DNA from: Nocardia aurantiaca
GTDB lineage: Bacteria > Actinomycetota > Actinomycetes > Mycobacteriales > Mycobacteriaceae
DNA: 64,000 nt
Reading direction: 5' to 3'
Assembly (NCBI RefSeq): GCF_009708175.1
Contig: NZ_WMBB01000010.1
Coordinates: 186,001-250,000, forward strand
Shown here: positions 10,439 through 19,202 of the stretch, piece after piece
Layout: every line of letters starts with the position of its first letter
Numbering within the stretch: the stretch's first letter is position 1
Notes under the pieces: model-generated
What the model saw: only the letters and a program-made list of their open reading frames with translations
The model's database searches: none
Told to the model about the DNA's origin: nothing
Made by a program: the position numbers and the translations under genes

Positions 10439-11323
10439 ATGACCGACCCGCACCTGCCCGCGGTGATCAGTGAACGCCGCCAGCTGATCAACCTCGCCTA
10501 CCGGCTGCTCGGCTCACTGGCCGAGGCCGAGGATGTGGTGCAGGAGACCTACGCGCGCTGGTACGCGCTGTCCGAGCGGCAACGACGCGAGGTGGCGGCG
10601 CCCGGCGCATGGTTGACGACGGTCGCCAGCCGAATCTGCCTCGATGTGCTGGGCTCGGCGCGCGCCAGGCGGGAACGGTATGTGGGCGAATGGATTCCGG
10701 AGCCGGTACCCGGCGGTCCCGAATGGCTCGACGGTCCCGTCGATCCCGCCGACCGGGTCACCCTCGACGAGTCGATCAGCATGGCCTTCCTGGTCGTGCT
10801 GGATTCCATGACCCCGGCCGAGCGGGTGGCGTTCGTGTTGCACGACGTCTTCCGCTACTCCTTCGCCGAGGTCGCCGACATCGTCGGCCGCACCCCCGCA
10901 GCCTGCCGCCAGCTTGCCTCCAGCGCCCGCCGCCGCATCGACACCTCACGGGGCCCATCGAGCGCCGAGCGCGCCGAGGTGGTCCGGGATTTCAAACAAG
11001 CCTGGGAGACAAGAAATATCGAGGCCCTGATCGGCCTGCTCGATCCGCAAGCGACCGCGACGGCCGACGGCGGCGGCCTGGCACTGGCCTTCCGCGACCC
11101 GATCAACGGCGGCGAGCAGATCGCCCACGCCTGGATGGAAATCGCCGCCCGAGGCCCCGCGGTAAAACTGCTGGAACGCACGGTGAACGGCCAGCCGGGC
11201 CTGGTAGCACAGCTCGACGGCACCATCATCTCGGTCTACGCCTTCGATATCGCCGACGGCCGGGTCACGCGCATCTGGGTGATCCGGAATCCGGAGAAAC
11301 TACGGCCCTGGACGGCCGACTGA
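10439..11323 (+). CDS. sigJ: ECF41 (SigJ-type) RNA polymerase sigma factor with SnoaL-like C-terminus
   Basis: A 294-residue extracytoplasmic-function sigma factor. Region 2 is INLAYRLLGSLAEAEDVVQETY (about residues 17-38) and region 4 lies around 118-165 with the HTH EVADIVGRTPAACRQ. The linker carries WIPEP and the C-terminal NTF2-like domain carries DGGG near residue 207. These two motifs define the ECF41 group, in which the C-terminal domain, not an anti-sigma factor, adjusts activity. The divergent reductase/SnoaL pair is the likely target. ATG 10439 follows GGAGGAG-like sequence. The sigJ name is by family resemblance. Confidence 0.85.
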   Translation: MTDPHLPAVISERRQLINLAYRLLGSLAEAEDVVQETYARWYALSERQRREVAAPGAWLTTVASRICLDVLGSARARRERYVGEWIPEPVPGGPEWLDGPVDPADRVTLDESISMAFLVVLDSMTPAERVAFVLHDVFRYSFAEVADIVGRTPAACRQLASSARRRIDTSRGPSSAERAEVVRDFKQAWETRNIEALIGLLDPQATATADGGGLALAFRDPINGGEQIAHAWMEIAARGPAVKLLERTVNGQPGLVAQLDGTIISVYAFDIADGRVTRIWVIRNPEKLRPWTAD

Positions 11324-11527
11324 ACGCGCTCGACTCGGCGGTGGCAGACGTTCTGTACCGGACCAGGTTCCGGCCGTCACACCCCCGCACTCGCCCGGTT
11401 CAGTCAGCGCGGTATGCCGCAGGAGCGTGCATCGTCATGATGCGCCCGGCCTGATCGACCGGCAGACTCGCGCACTGCGGCAACGGAATTGGCGAGCAGG
11501 TGCTGTTCGGTGACGGGTCGTGCGGGT

Positions 11528-12430
11528 TCACCGGCGCTTTTCGGCGCTCACGTAGTGCGCCTGCCGCATAAGGTCGAGCAGTTCGGCGGGTACATCGGTG
11601 ATCGGGTGGCCGTAGGTGGCGGCGAGGTCGACAGGGGTGGTGCGGTGGACCGACCAGCCGTGGCGTGACAGCCAGTCGCCCGGCTCGGCGCGGGCGTCGT
11701 CGTACCACAGGTCGCTCACGTCCAGGTTGCCGAAGGGGTTGCTGCCGAAGAACCTTTCCTCCGTATCGGCGAAGCGGTGCGGGTCCACGCCGCGGCCGAA
11801 GTCGTCGGTGGCCACGCTGCTGCCGGGCGCGGACAGGGCGTCGATGCGTTCGAACAATGCGTCGTGCGACGGACCGGGCAGGAACGGCAACAGCCCCTCG
11901 GCCGACCATGCCGCCGGCCGCCCCGGATCGAATCCCGCCGCGGTGAGCGCATCGGGCCAATACTCGCGCAGATCGACCGCCAGCACGCGCCGATCGGCCT
12001 TGGCCACGGCACCGTGCTCGGCGAGAACCCGGTCCTTGAACTCCAGCACCCGGGGCTGATCGATCTCGAAGACGACCATGCCCGCGGGCCAATCCAGCCG
12101 GTACGCCCGCGCATCCAGACCGGATGCCAGGATCACCGCCTGCCGCACACCCCGCTGCCACGCCGCGGCGAAGAACTCATCGAAGAACCTCGTCCGAACA
12201 CCCATCAACCGCCCGAACCGTCTGACCTTGCCCACGGACTCCGGGTCGTGCAGCATTTGCATGAAGTGCGGTTCACCCGCCGCCTCGACGAACCACGTCG
12301 CGTACTCGTCGTGGATCATCGGCTCGGGATCGATCGTCTCGAGCGCGCGAAACGTAGCCACGCCCAAGGCGGTCAGGCCCACGCTCGTCACGATGTCCCA
12401 GCTGTCCCCGTCCGTTCGCATCAAGATCAC
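11528..12430 (-). CDS. Putative S-adenosylmethionine-dependent methyltransferase (TIGR00027 / leucine carboxyl methyltransferase-like)
   Basis: A 300-residue protein of the mycobacterial 'putative SAM-dependent methyltransferase' family. Typical marks are GVRTRFFDEFF near residue 77, then VILASGLDARAYRL near 98-111 (the SAM motif I of this family), FEIDQP near 121 (motif II acid) and WSAEGLLPFLP near 172. These expanded families in mycolic-acid bacteria have mostly unknown acceptors. ATG 12421 is a possible alternative start. The gene is isolated, convergent with the sigma gene. Confidence 0.85.
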   Translation of the reverse strand: MILMRTDGDSWDIVTSVGLTALGVATFRALETIDPEPMIHDEYATWFVEAAGEPHFMQMLHDPESVGKVRRFGRLMGVRTRFFDEFFAAAWQRGVRQAVILASGLDARAYRLDWPAGMVVFEIDQPRVLEFKDRVLAEHGAVAKADRRVLAVDLREYWPDALTAAGFDPGRPAAWSAEGLLPFLPGPSHDALFERIDALSAPGSSVATDDFGRGVDPHRFADTEERFFGSNPFGNLDVSDLWYDDARAEPGDWLSRHGWSVHRTTPVDLAATYGHPITDVPAELLDLMRQAHYVSAEKRR

Positions 12431-12815
12431 CCCATGGTGTCAGCGATCGTTTGAGCAATCTCGGAGCGGAGCTGACGCCCCGCACCCACCCGCTCGATTC
12501 TGCTCCCATACAGAACCTCCCGGCAACCGACCAGACATCGTGCCCGCCGGGGACACCGTCGCCGCGATGCCAACGCCGCCGACGACCGGCGAATCAGCTC
12601 GGCCTTCCCCGCCGCGCTTCCCACCCGCAGACCGGTTCGTGAGTACAGCAATGTTGTGGCAAGCCCGATGGCCGGAAGGCCCGCCATGGTCAACCAGAAT
12701 GCGGCGTCGGCGGGCTGGTGTGTGGTCACTCCGGCGGGCGCACAGTTGCCCGACCAGCGTCGTCTTACCGATCCCGTGCGTCCGGACACGCCGATACGCG
12801 TTCGTCTTCCTCGGA
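12431..12815. other. Intergenic region, possible P-loop gene debris
   Basis: A 385-base gap without a convincing gene. In one minus-strand frame near 12690-12790 the peptide THGIGKTTLVGQL appears, reminiscent of the Walker A region of STAND/AAA ATPases, but the first glycine of GxxxxGKT is lacking, the frame has no start and downstream residues look random. It may be old debris of a regulator. Confidence 0.25.
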
Positions 12816-13697
12816 TCAGCTCTGCTGGGCGAGGCGGACGTAGGCGGCGGTATCGAGGGTTTCGCCGCGGGCGGTGGGCGCGATTCCGGCTGCGGTGAGG
12901 CGCTTTTCGGCTTCGGCGGCGGAACCGGCCCAGCCGGAGAGCGCGGCGCGGAGGGTTTTGCGGCGTTGAGCGAAGGCGGCGTCGATCACGTCGTAGACGC
13001 GACGGCGGAAGGCTTCGTCCTGGGGCCAGGGGGCGTCGGCGAAGCGGTCGATACGGACCAGGCCCGACTCGACCTGTGGGACGGGCCAGAAGATCTGCCG
13101 CCCAACGGTTCCGGCGCGGCGGACGGTGCCGTAGAAGCCGGCTTTGACGCTGGGGACGCCGTAGATCCGGCCGCCCGGCGTCGCGGAGAGACGGTCGGCC
13201 ACTTCCAGCTGGACCATGACGAGAGTGGTTCGGATGCTGGGGAATTCGGCCAGCAGGTGCAGCAGGACCGGGACCGCCACGTTGTAGGGGAGGTTGGCCA
13301 CCAGCGCGGTCGGTTCGGCGGGCAGGTCGGCGTGGGTGACCTTCATGGCGTCCATGGGGACGACCGTGAGCCGACCGGCGAGCTCGGGGGCGCGGGCGGC
13401 GACCGTCTCCGGCAGATGGGTCGCGAGGGTCGGGTCGATCTCGACGGCGATGACCCGGTCGACCACGTCCAGCAGCGCCAGGGTCAGCGAGCCCAGGCCG
13501 GGACCGACCTCGAGCACGGTGTCCGCGCGGCCCACACCCGCGGTGGCGACGATGCGGCGCATGGTGTTGGCGTCGTGCACGAAGTTCTGCCCGAGCTGCT
13601 TGGTCGGGCGGATGCCGAATCGCTCGGCCAGCTCACGCACTTCGGCGGGGCCCAGCAGGGCGGCTTTTCCACGACCGGCGATTTCGGTTTCGGACAT
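12816..13697 (-). CDS. ksgA: 16S rRNA (adenine1518-N6/adenine1519-N6)-dimethyltransferase
   Basis: A 293-residue rRNA methyltransferase (RsmA) that dimethylates two adjacent adenines in helix 45 of 16S rRNA late in 30S assembly. Motifs in order: KQLGQNFVHD near residue 33, the SAM loop EVGPGLGSLT near 63, EIDP near 87, the adenine-binding NLPYNVAVP near 135, and QRRKTLRAAL near 252. Length and motif order are normal. Loss of this enzyme gives kasugamycin resistance. In mycobacteria it sits between rpfB and ispE; here secreted hydrolases and an SDR separate it from rpfB. Confidence 0.96.
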   Translation of the reverse strand: MSETEIAGRGKAALLGPAEVRELAERFGIRPTKQLGQNFVHDANTMRRIVATAGVGRADTVLEVGPGLGSLTLALLDVVDRVIAVEIDPTLATHLPETVAARAPELAGRLTVVPMDAMKVTHADLPAEPTALVANLPYNVAVPVLLHLLAEFPSIRTTLVMVQLEVADRLSATPGGRIYGVPSVKAGFYGTVRRAGTVGRQIFWPVPQVESGLVRIDRFADAPWPQDEAFRRRVYDVIDAAFAQRRKTLRAALSGWAGSAAEAEKRLTAAGIAPTARGETLDTAAYVRLAQQS

Positions 13698-13739
13698 TCT
13701 GGAAAACCTATCAAGCTGCGTGAATCGACCCGCACCCGG

Positions 13740-13900
13740 TCAGGCGGCTTTTCGTTCACGACGTGGTCGGGGCGTTCGGGGCACGGCCGGGGCGGCGAAG
13801 AGGCCGAGTCCCACACGGTCGGGCGCGACCACCGCGTAGCCCGTGGACAGGAAGAACCACATGACCCCGTCCGCTTTCGCGGCGTCGGTACCGCGTCGAG
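13740..13900 (-). pseudogene. Possible remnant of a secreted lipase-like alpha/beta hydrolase
   Basis: In the frame ending at stop 13740-13742 the peptide VMWFFLSTGYAVVAPDRVGLGLF appears in two adjoining pieces (VMWFFLSTGYAVV and APDRVGLGLF). The intact lipase at 15648-16808 has the same pattern, VIQYFVNKGFAVV then APDYLGLGRF, a conserved block of that fold. After it the frame turns Pro/Arg-rich and stops. No start, nucleophile elbow or remaining domain is present. It could be debris of a related lipase gene, or a tiny 40-residue gene starting at ATG 13862. The rest of the 13698-14065 gap shows nothing else. Confidence 0.3.
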
Positions 13901-14065
13901 CCCGATCGCCACGGTCCAGCGATATAGTTCGCCAAGAGCTTGCCGATGCTCGGACACGGGCGCGGCGGCCGCGCGCGGCGGATCAATTACGCCATCTCGC
14001 AGGGTTTTTCACGAGGCATCCGAGTAGCGTCGCCACTGGGGAACAATCACCGTGAAGGAGAGTGC

Positions 14066-15574
14066 ATGCCCGCTCGGCGGATTCGACGGCTCGTCCTGGG
14101 AGCGACGCTGCTGACCGCGGCCGTCGCGCTGCCCGCCGGACCGGCGAACGCGGACGCGACCTCGGGGCTGAACCGCTTCTACCACCAGGCGCTGGACTGG
14201 AAGCCGTGCAATCACGCGGCTCTCGACGCGGCCGGCGCACAGTGCGCCGGTGTGACCGTCCCCCTCGACTACGACGATCTGGGGGGCCGCACGCTGACGG
14301 TCGCCATCTCCCGCATCACCGCCACCGACCCGGACCGCCGCCGCGGCATTCTGCTGACCAATCCGGGCGGACCGGGCGGCGCGGGCCTGGCCATGCCGGT
14401 CAGCACCCAGAAGGCCATGACCCCGGACGTGCGCGCGCAGTACGACCTGATCGGCATGGACCCGCGCGGCGTCGGCCGCTCCGACGCGGTCAACTGCACG
14501 ATTCCCGTGCCGACCATGCTGTTCTCGGCCGGATTCGACATCTTCGGCTACGCCCGCGACACCGGCGTGGCCGCGGCGCTGGCCACCGCCTGCGTGGCCA
14601 CCGACCCGGGCAAGGTCCGCTACATCACCACCCGCAATACCGCGCGTGACATGGATGTCATCCGGGGCGTTCTCGGTGCGGAGAAACTCGACTACTTCGG
14701 TGCGTCCTACGGCACCTACCTGGGCGCGGTCTACACGCAGATGTTCGGCGATCGCGTCGACCGCATGGTCTTCGACAGCGCCGTCGACCCGGACCGCTAC
14801 TACGTCGGGCTCTACCAGGACATGGGCGCGATCAACGAGTACGCCCTCGACGACTGGGCGAAATGGGCGGCCCGCCATGATGACCAATATCACTTCGGCA
14901 CCACCCCGGAGCAGGTGCGCGCCTGGGTCGAGGATCTCATCCGGCGGTCCGCGGGCAAGGAGATCTACGGCAGCGGCTATCTGGTCGACGAGCACACCAT
15001 TCCCATGATGCTGCTCGCGCTGCTGCCGAACCCGCGGCTGAACACCAACCTCGCCGAGGTGCTCACCATGGTCGCGAGCGGCGTGGCGGGCGGGCCCATC
15101 GACATGGACGCGTTGAAGGCCAAGATCGTCGCCGTGGTGCCGCTGGACGCCGCGAGCATGGCCGCCATCATGTGCGGCGACAAGGCCGCACCGCGCGATC
15201 CCGCCTGGTACTACCGCAATGTGGAGGCCGCGCGGCCGACGCAGCCGGTGTTCGGCGCGTTCGCCAACAACATCACCGCCTGCGCCTTCTGGCCGGATCC
15301 GGTCGAGCCGCCCACCGAGGTCCGCAATGCGGCGCCGGTCTTGATCGTGGCCAATGTCCACGACACCCGCACCGCCTATTCGGAAGGGCTTGCGCTGCAC
15401 GCGGATCTGCCCGAGTCACGCCTGGTCACGCTGGCGGACGCCAGGATTCACGGCGCGTTCCGCCCGGACCTGAGCCCATGCGTGAACGACATCGTGAACA
15501 CCTACCTGGCCACCGGTGTCCGGCCGGAGCAGGACGTGACCTGCGAACCCGACTTCAGCTGGTTCCCGCAGTAA
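14066..15574 (+). CDS. Secreted tripeptidyl aminopeptidase-like alpha/beta hydrolase
   Basis: A 502-residue exported serine hydrolase of the Streptomyces Tap/SlpD type, which releases N-terminal tripeptides from extracellular peptides. Residues 1-28 form a signal peptide (RRIRRLVLGATLLTAAVALP, cut after ANA). NPGGPGGAG near residue 95 forms the oxyanion region, YFGASYGTYLG near 213 contains the nucleophile serine, and the C-terminal TAP domain ends CVND...CEPDFSWFP with VANVHDTRTAY near 435 supplying the acid. ATG 14066 follows GAAGGAGAG. A strong hairpin terminator follows the gene. Confidence 0.9.
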   Translation: MPARRIRRLVLGATLLTAAVALPAGPANADATSGLNRFYHQALDWKPCNHAALDAAGAQCAGVTVPLDYDDLGGRTLTVAISRITATDPDRRRGILLTNPGGPGGAGLAMPVSTQKAMTPDVRAQYDLIGMDPRGVGRSDAVNCTIPVPTMLFSAGFDIFGYARDTGVAAALATACVATDPGKVRYITTRNTARDMDVIRGVLGAEKLDYFGASYGTYLGAVYTQMFGDRVDRMVFDSAVDPDRYYVGLYQDMGAINEYALDDWAKWAARHDDQYHFGTTPEQVRAWVEDLIRRSAGKEIYGSGYLVDEHTIPMMLLALLPNPRLNTNLAEVLTMVASGVAGGPIDMDALKAKIVAVVPLDAASMAAIMCGDKAAPRDPAWYYRNVEAARPTQPVFGAFANNITACAFWPDPVEPPTEVRNAAPVLIVANVHDTRTAYSEGLALHADLPESRLVTLADARIHGAFRPDLSPCVNDIVNTYLATGVRPEQDVTCEPDFSWFPQ

Positions 15575-15592
15575 GTCTCGGCATTCTGATTG

Positions 15593-15620
15593 GGGGCCCG
15601 GGGTTTTCACCCCGGGCCCC
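15593..15620. terminator. Perfect 11-bp hairpin between convergent hydrolase genes
   Basis: GGGGCCCGGGG at 15593-15603, loop TTTTCA, then CCCCGGGCCCC at 15610-15620: a perfect 11-bp G/C stem between the plus-strand peptidase and the minus-strand lipase. There is no long U tract, as is usual in high-GC actinobacteria. Its central position suits a bidirectional terminator. Confidence 0.75.
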
Positions 15621-15647
15621 ATGCGGCTCGCGTGGCCGCGACCGCTG

Positions 15648-16808
15648 TCACGCCACGGTGGGCGTGGCCAGGATCCGATCGGTGAAGGCGCCGATGGCAT
15701 CCCACATCTGCGGGCTCAACTGGGTGTGGGTGCCGGTGCCGACCACGGTCTGGAAGTTCACGCCATTGGCGGCGAACTGCGCGGCCAGCGCGGCGTGCAG
15801 CGGGGACGGCACGGTGGTGTCATTCGTGTTGACCAGCAAGAGGATCGGCGCGTCGTAGCCATTGACCGGCACGGTCATGTACTCGCTCATGGCCGCCTGG
15901 AACGCCGGCGTGTTCAGTGGCCGCGACAGCATGTCGCCGATGCCCATCCCGTCGACCACCTTCATGATGTCGGCGAAGCACAGGCTCTGCGACGCGTCCA
16001 CGGCCTGCCTGCCGCGCGGAGTGAGATAGCTGTCGACGTCGATTTCCGGGTGGGTGTCCCGCAGCCCGGCCAGCATGCTGACCACGAAGCCGTTGACGGC
16101 GGTCCCGGCCTGGCCCGGGATCTCCGGCACCCAGGGACCGACGAAGGGCGTGATCATCTCCAGATCGGATTCCGGGTCGACGGTGATGGTCCCGCGGAAG
16201 TCGAGGTCGGGAACGAGCGCGGACTGCAGGTGCGCGGTGCCGAGCGCCGCCTGACCGCCCTGCGAGAAGCCGGTCACCGCCCAGGTGCGCGACAGCGCCG
16301 GATCGCTGGCGCGGGCCGCCCTGATCAGGTCGACGGTGGACCCGGCCTCGGTGCTGATCTCCAAGTACGGGTGCGGGCGGGTGTCGAAGCGGCCCAGGCC
16401 GAGGTAGTCGGGCGCGACCACGGCGAAGCCCTTGTTCACGAAATATTGGATGACCTGGTCTTCCTTCGGCCGCGACATGCGGCTGGTATCGGTCTGCCCG
16501 CCGCAGCCCGGTCCCATGCCGGAGGTGCCGTGGTCATACGCCATGATCGGCCAGCCGCCCGCGGGCGCGGGGCCGGACGGAACGAACAGCGCGCCACTGG
16601 CTTTCACCGGTTCACCGTTGGAGCGGGTGGTCCAGTAGTCGATGATGGTGCCGTTCGACAGGCCCCGGAAGCCGTCCGGCAGTGCGGTGGTGTCGATGGT
16701 GGCGCCCGCCGGATCGGCGGCGGCCGGGCTTCCCGGCAAGACGAGCAATGCTCCCGCCGACGCTACGGCCGCAGTGAAAATCCGCGTCCGCCAAGCCATT
16801 GACCGCAT
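15648..16808 (-). CDS. Secreted lipase-family alpha/beta hydrolase
   Basis: A 386-residue exported hydrolase of the secretory lipase (LIP) family seen in Nocardia and Candida. The leader is MRSMAWRTRIFTAAVASAGALL with cleavage after AAADP. YDHGTSG near residue 92 and VAPDYLGLG near 130 are fold landmarks. GFSQGG near 175 is the nucleophile elbow (GxSxG), and NTNDTTVP near 325 and GTHTQL near 363 offer the acid and histidine. Start ATG 16808 is set by GGAGG just upstream; the longer frame to 16841 has no ribosome site. Substrates are probably esters or triacylglycerols. Confidence 0.88.
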   Translation of the reverse strand: MRSMAWRTRIFTAAVASAGALLVLPGSPAAADPAGATIDTTALPDGFRGLSNGTIIDYWTTRSNGEPVKASGALFVPSGPAPAGGWPIMAYDHGTSGMGPGCGGQTDTSRMSRPKEDQVIQYFVNKGFAVVAPDYLGLGRFDTRPHPYLEISTEAGSTVDLIRAARASDPALSRTWAVTGFSQGGQAALGTAHLQSALVPDLDFRGTITVDPESDLEMITPFVGPWVPEIPGQAGTAVNGFVVSMLAGLRDTHPEIDVDSYLTPRGRQAVDASQSLCFADIMKVVDGMGIGDMLSRPLNTPAFQAAMSEYMTVPVNGYDAPILLLVNTNDTTVPSPLHAALAAQFAANGVNFQTVVGTGTHTQLSPQMWDAIGAFTDRILATPTVA

Positions 16809-16969
16809 GAATCCTCCATCGGGTTCCGACCCACTCACCATTCACATCCGGGGAAGGAGTCTATTCGACCTGGACGGAAGACCAGTATGAGAACATTCTG
16901 GCAATTAGCTACTTAGAAGCGGAAACACAACCCATTGACGCGCCCTGAAACTTGTTCTAATTTCGCGCC

Positions 16970-17737
16970 ATGTCGCGCAGATACGAAGGCCGTCGAGTAC
17001 TTGTCACCGGAGCGGGATCGGGCATCGGTCAGGGCGTTGCCCTGCGACTGCTCGACGAGGGGGCGCAGCTGGTCGCCGCCGACGTGAACGCGGCCGGGCT
17101 GGCCGCCACCGTCGACGCCGCCCCCGCCGATCAGCGCGAACGCCTGCGCACCCTCACCCTCGACATCTCCGATCCAGAGGCGGTCCGCACGGTCACCGCC
17201 GAGGCGCTCGAATTCCTCGGCGGACTGGACGTTCTGGTGAACGCCGCGGGCATTCTGCGCGCCGCGCACACCCATGAGATGCCGCTGGAAGCGTGGAACA
17301 AGGTCATCTCGGTCAACCTGACCGGCACCTTCCTCATGATCCAGGCCAGTCTGCCCGCGCTCATCGAGTCCGGCCACGGCGTGATCGTGAACTTCTCCTC
17401 CACCTCCGCCTTCGGCTCCAACCCCTACATGGCCGCGTACTCCGCCTCCAAGGCGGGCGTCAACGCGCTGACCCACTCCATTGCCCTGGAGTATGTGAAA
17501 AAGGGCCTGCGCGCGGTCAATATCGTCCCGGGCGGCATCAACAGCGGCATCACCTCCGGCCTGGAACTCCCGGCCGATGCCGACTGGAGCCTCATGGCCC
17601 GCCTCCCCGGCTGGATCGAGGGCGGCGCGCTCGGCAAGCCCGAGGACATCGCGGGCGTGGTCGCCATGGCCGCCTCCGATGAAGGCCGCTACATGACCGG
17701 CACCGAACTTCGCGTCGACGGCGGCGCGCTGATGTAG
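16970..17737 (+). CDS. Short-chain dehydrogenase/reductase
   Basis: A 255-residue classical SDR. TGAGSGIGQG at residues ~13-22 is the NAD(P) loop, NAAG near 91 the second motif, and S..(YSASK) near 145-165 the catalytic Ser-Tyr-Lys. The acidic residue at the end of beta-2 (DVN) favours NAD(H). The ending GTELRVDGGALM is typical. It oxidises or reduces an unidentified alcohol/ketone. The gene stands alone, divergent from the lipase with about 160 bases between and convergent on rpfB. Confidence 0.87.
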   Translation: MSRRYEGRRVLVTGAGSGIGQGVALRLLDEGAQLVAADVNAAGLAATVDAAPADQRERLRTLTLDISDPEAVRTVTAEALEFLGGLDVLVNAAGILRAAHTHEMPLEAWNKVISVNLTGTFLMIQASLPALIESGHGVIVNFSSTSAFGSNPYMAAYSASKAGVNALTHSIALEYVKKGLRAVNIVPGGINSGITSGLELPADADWSLMARLPGWIEGGALGKPEDIAGVVAMAASDEGRYMTGTELRVDGGALM

Positions 17738-17752
17738 CCAGCGGCAGCCCCG

Positions 17753-18901
17753 CTAGCCGATTCCGAGCCGCGAGGTGCAGGCCGGCCACGCGCCCCAACC
17801 CTGACGGGCGCGCGTCACTTCGGCGATGGCGATCTGTTCCTCGCGGGTCGCGAGGTCCGCGCGCGGGGCGTAGCGGGTGCCGCCCTGCCGCTCCCAGGTG
17901 CCCTGGTCGAACTGGATGCCGCCGAAATAGCCGTTGCCGGTGTTGATGGCCCAGTTGCCGCCGGATTCGCATTTCGCCAGGGCGTCCCAGGTCGCGCCGT
18001 CGCGCACGTCCGGGACCTCGGTGCCGGGCTTGGCGCCCTTGCGCACGGTCTTGGGCTGGGCGGGCACGATCACGGTGGACTTGATCGGATCCTTGCCCGC
18101 CTCTTTGCCATTCACGATGGAGACCGCGAAAGTCACGTCCTGCGTGCCGGGCACACCCGGGTTCTCGACGATCGTGCGGCTCATATTGAGCGTCTGATCC
18201 TCGATGATGTTCTCCGGCGGATCCAGCGGCACCCGCTCGGTGCGGTTCTCGACGATCTTGCGCGTGACGGTGATCTTCATGCCCTCGGTGAGCGGGGTGC
18301 CCGCGGCCGGTTCCACGAAGTCCTGATTGATCAGCGGACGGCCCTGCGCCTCGAGCAGCTGCCCGACGGTCGGGGCGGCCAGGCGGACCAGCGAGGCCGG
18401 CGCGCCGTTGTCGCTGAGTTCGACCGTGCGCGGATTGGTGATGAGCAGCTGCGCGCCCTCGAGGGGCAGTGGGGTCGGGCGCGCGGGCGAGGTGAAGACA
18501 TCGCCGGGCAGGTTCAGCTTGACGATGGCCTCGCCCACGGTGAGGGCGGTTGTCCACGCCTTGGACGGGGTGCCGTCGATGATGAGCGCGACCTCGCGGG
18601 CCCGGTTCAGCGTGATGGTCGCCCCGTCGCCGATATGCGCTCCGGCGGAAGGGGATACGTCATCGCGGCTGGTGATCGCGTACCCGGCGTCCTGGAGCGC
18701 GCCGCGCACGTCGCCGCGCATGGTGGATTCGGCGAACTTCTTGCCGTCGACGACGAAGGTCACCTGCTTCTTGCTCATGATCGCCATACCCGCGCCGACG
18801 ATGAGCGTGACGAGCATCGCCGCGATGGCCCCGTACAGCATCGGGGAACGCGACGAGTTGATCTTCGTCAAAGCGTGCATCGGAAATCCCGGCATGGTCA
18901 C
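17753..18901 (-). CDS. rpfB: Resuscitation-promoting factor RpfB
   Basis: A 382-residue cell-wall enzyme that cleaves peptidoglycan and promotes exit from dormancy. A short cytosolic head and one membrane span (about residues 20-42) are followed by three DUF348 repeats (about 46-205), a G5 domain (about 210-285) and the C-terminal Rpf lysozyme-like domain (303-382). The catalytic glutamate is E312 in AKCESGGNW, and two cysteines (C311 and the one in WPACTS) form the usual disulphide. The frame opens with GTG 18901, only 3 bases after a -10 box, with ATG at 18895 and 18880 in frame. It precedes ksgA/ispE in the conserved block. Confidence 0.95.
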   Translation of the reverse strand: MTMPGFPMHALTKINSSRSPMLYGAIAAMLVTLIVGAGMAIMSKKQVTFVVDGKKFAESTMRGDVRGALQDAGYAITSRDDVSPSAGAHIGDGATITLNRAREVALIIDGTPSKAWTTALTVGEAIVKLNLPGDVFTSPARPTPLPLEGAQLLITNPRTVELSDNGAPASLVRLAAPTVGQLLEAQGRPLINQDFVEPAAGTPLTEGMKITVTRKIVENRTERVPLDPPENIIEDQTLNMSRTIVENPGVPGTQDVTFAVSIVNGKEAGKDPIKSTVIVPAQPKTVRKGAKPGTEVPDVRDGATWDALAKCESGGNWAINTGNGYFGGIQFDQGTWERQGGTRYAPRADLATREEQIAIAEVTRARQGWGAWPACTSRLGIG

Positions 18902-18904
18902 AGT

Positions 18905-18933
18905 ACGATAACGAGAGGGTCAGGGATTGACAA
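18905..18933 (-). promoter_or_regulatory. Promoter of rpfB (TTGTCA-N17-TATCGT)
   Basis: Reading the minus strand, TTGTCA (18933-18928) is followed by a 17-base spacer and TATCGT (18910-18905), a near-ideal housekeeping sigma pair. The rpfB GTG begins 3 bases after the -10 box and ATG 18895 ten bases after it, so transcripts should be leaderless or carry only a few bases. Confidence 0.55.
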
Positions 18934-19202
18934 CCACTCGTGGCGGAACTGCGATGACCAAAATCACGGCCCGATATCGAACCGCAGGTGGATAACAATC
19001 ACGCGAGATCATAGTGAGCCGAGACATACTTGGCGAGTCGAGCGCCAAGCCGCTCCGGCCCCCGATAGCGACAACTGATTTCGCACCGTCCGGGCAACTC
19101 GCCGGATACGTCCGAAATCGTTTCGGCATCGACCGCCGGCACGCGCGCGTGAGCGGCGACGGCGCCCAACCGGGCGCTGAAGTCGCGCAGAGGCGGGAAA
19201 GC
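18934..19202. other. rpfB-tatD intergenic region
   Basis: Together with the promoter this completes a gap of about 300 bases between rpfB and tatD on the minus strand. I looked for a ydaO (c-di-AMP) riboswitch, known upstream of some actinobacterial rpf genes, and for an attenuator hairpin, and could not recognise either. No coding frame with gene-like codon use is present. Confidence 0.4.

Noticed and set aside
12427..12789. Walker A-like peptide THGIGKTTLVGQL in a minus-strand frame
   Set aside because: First glycine of the P-loop missing, no start codon and no other ATPase motif; kept only as possible debris.
18902..19202. ydaO/c-di-AMP or attenuation-type riboswitch upstream of rpfB
   Set aside because: I could not find the conserved ydaO core or a convincing alternative-hairpin pair; the promoter sits directly at the start codon.
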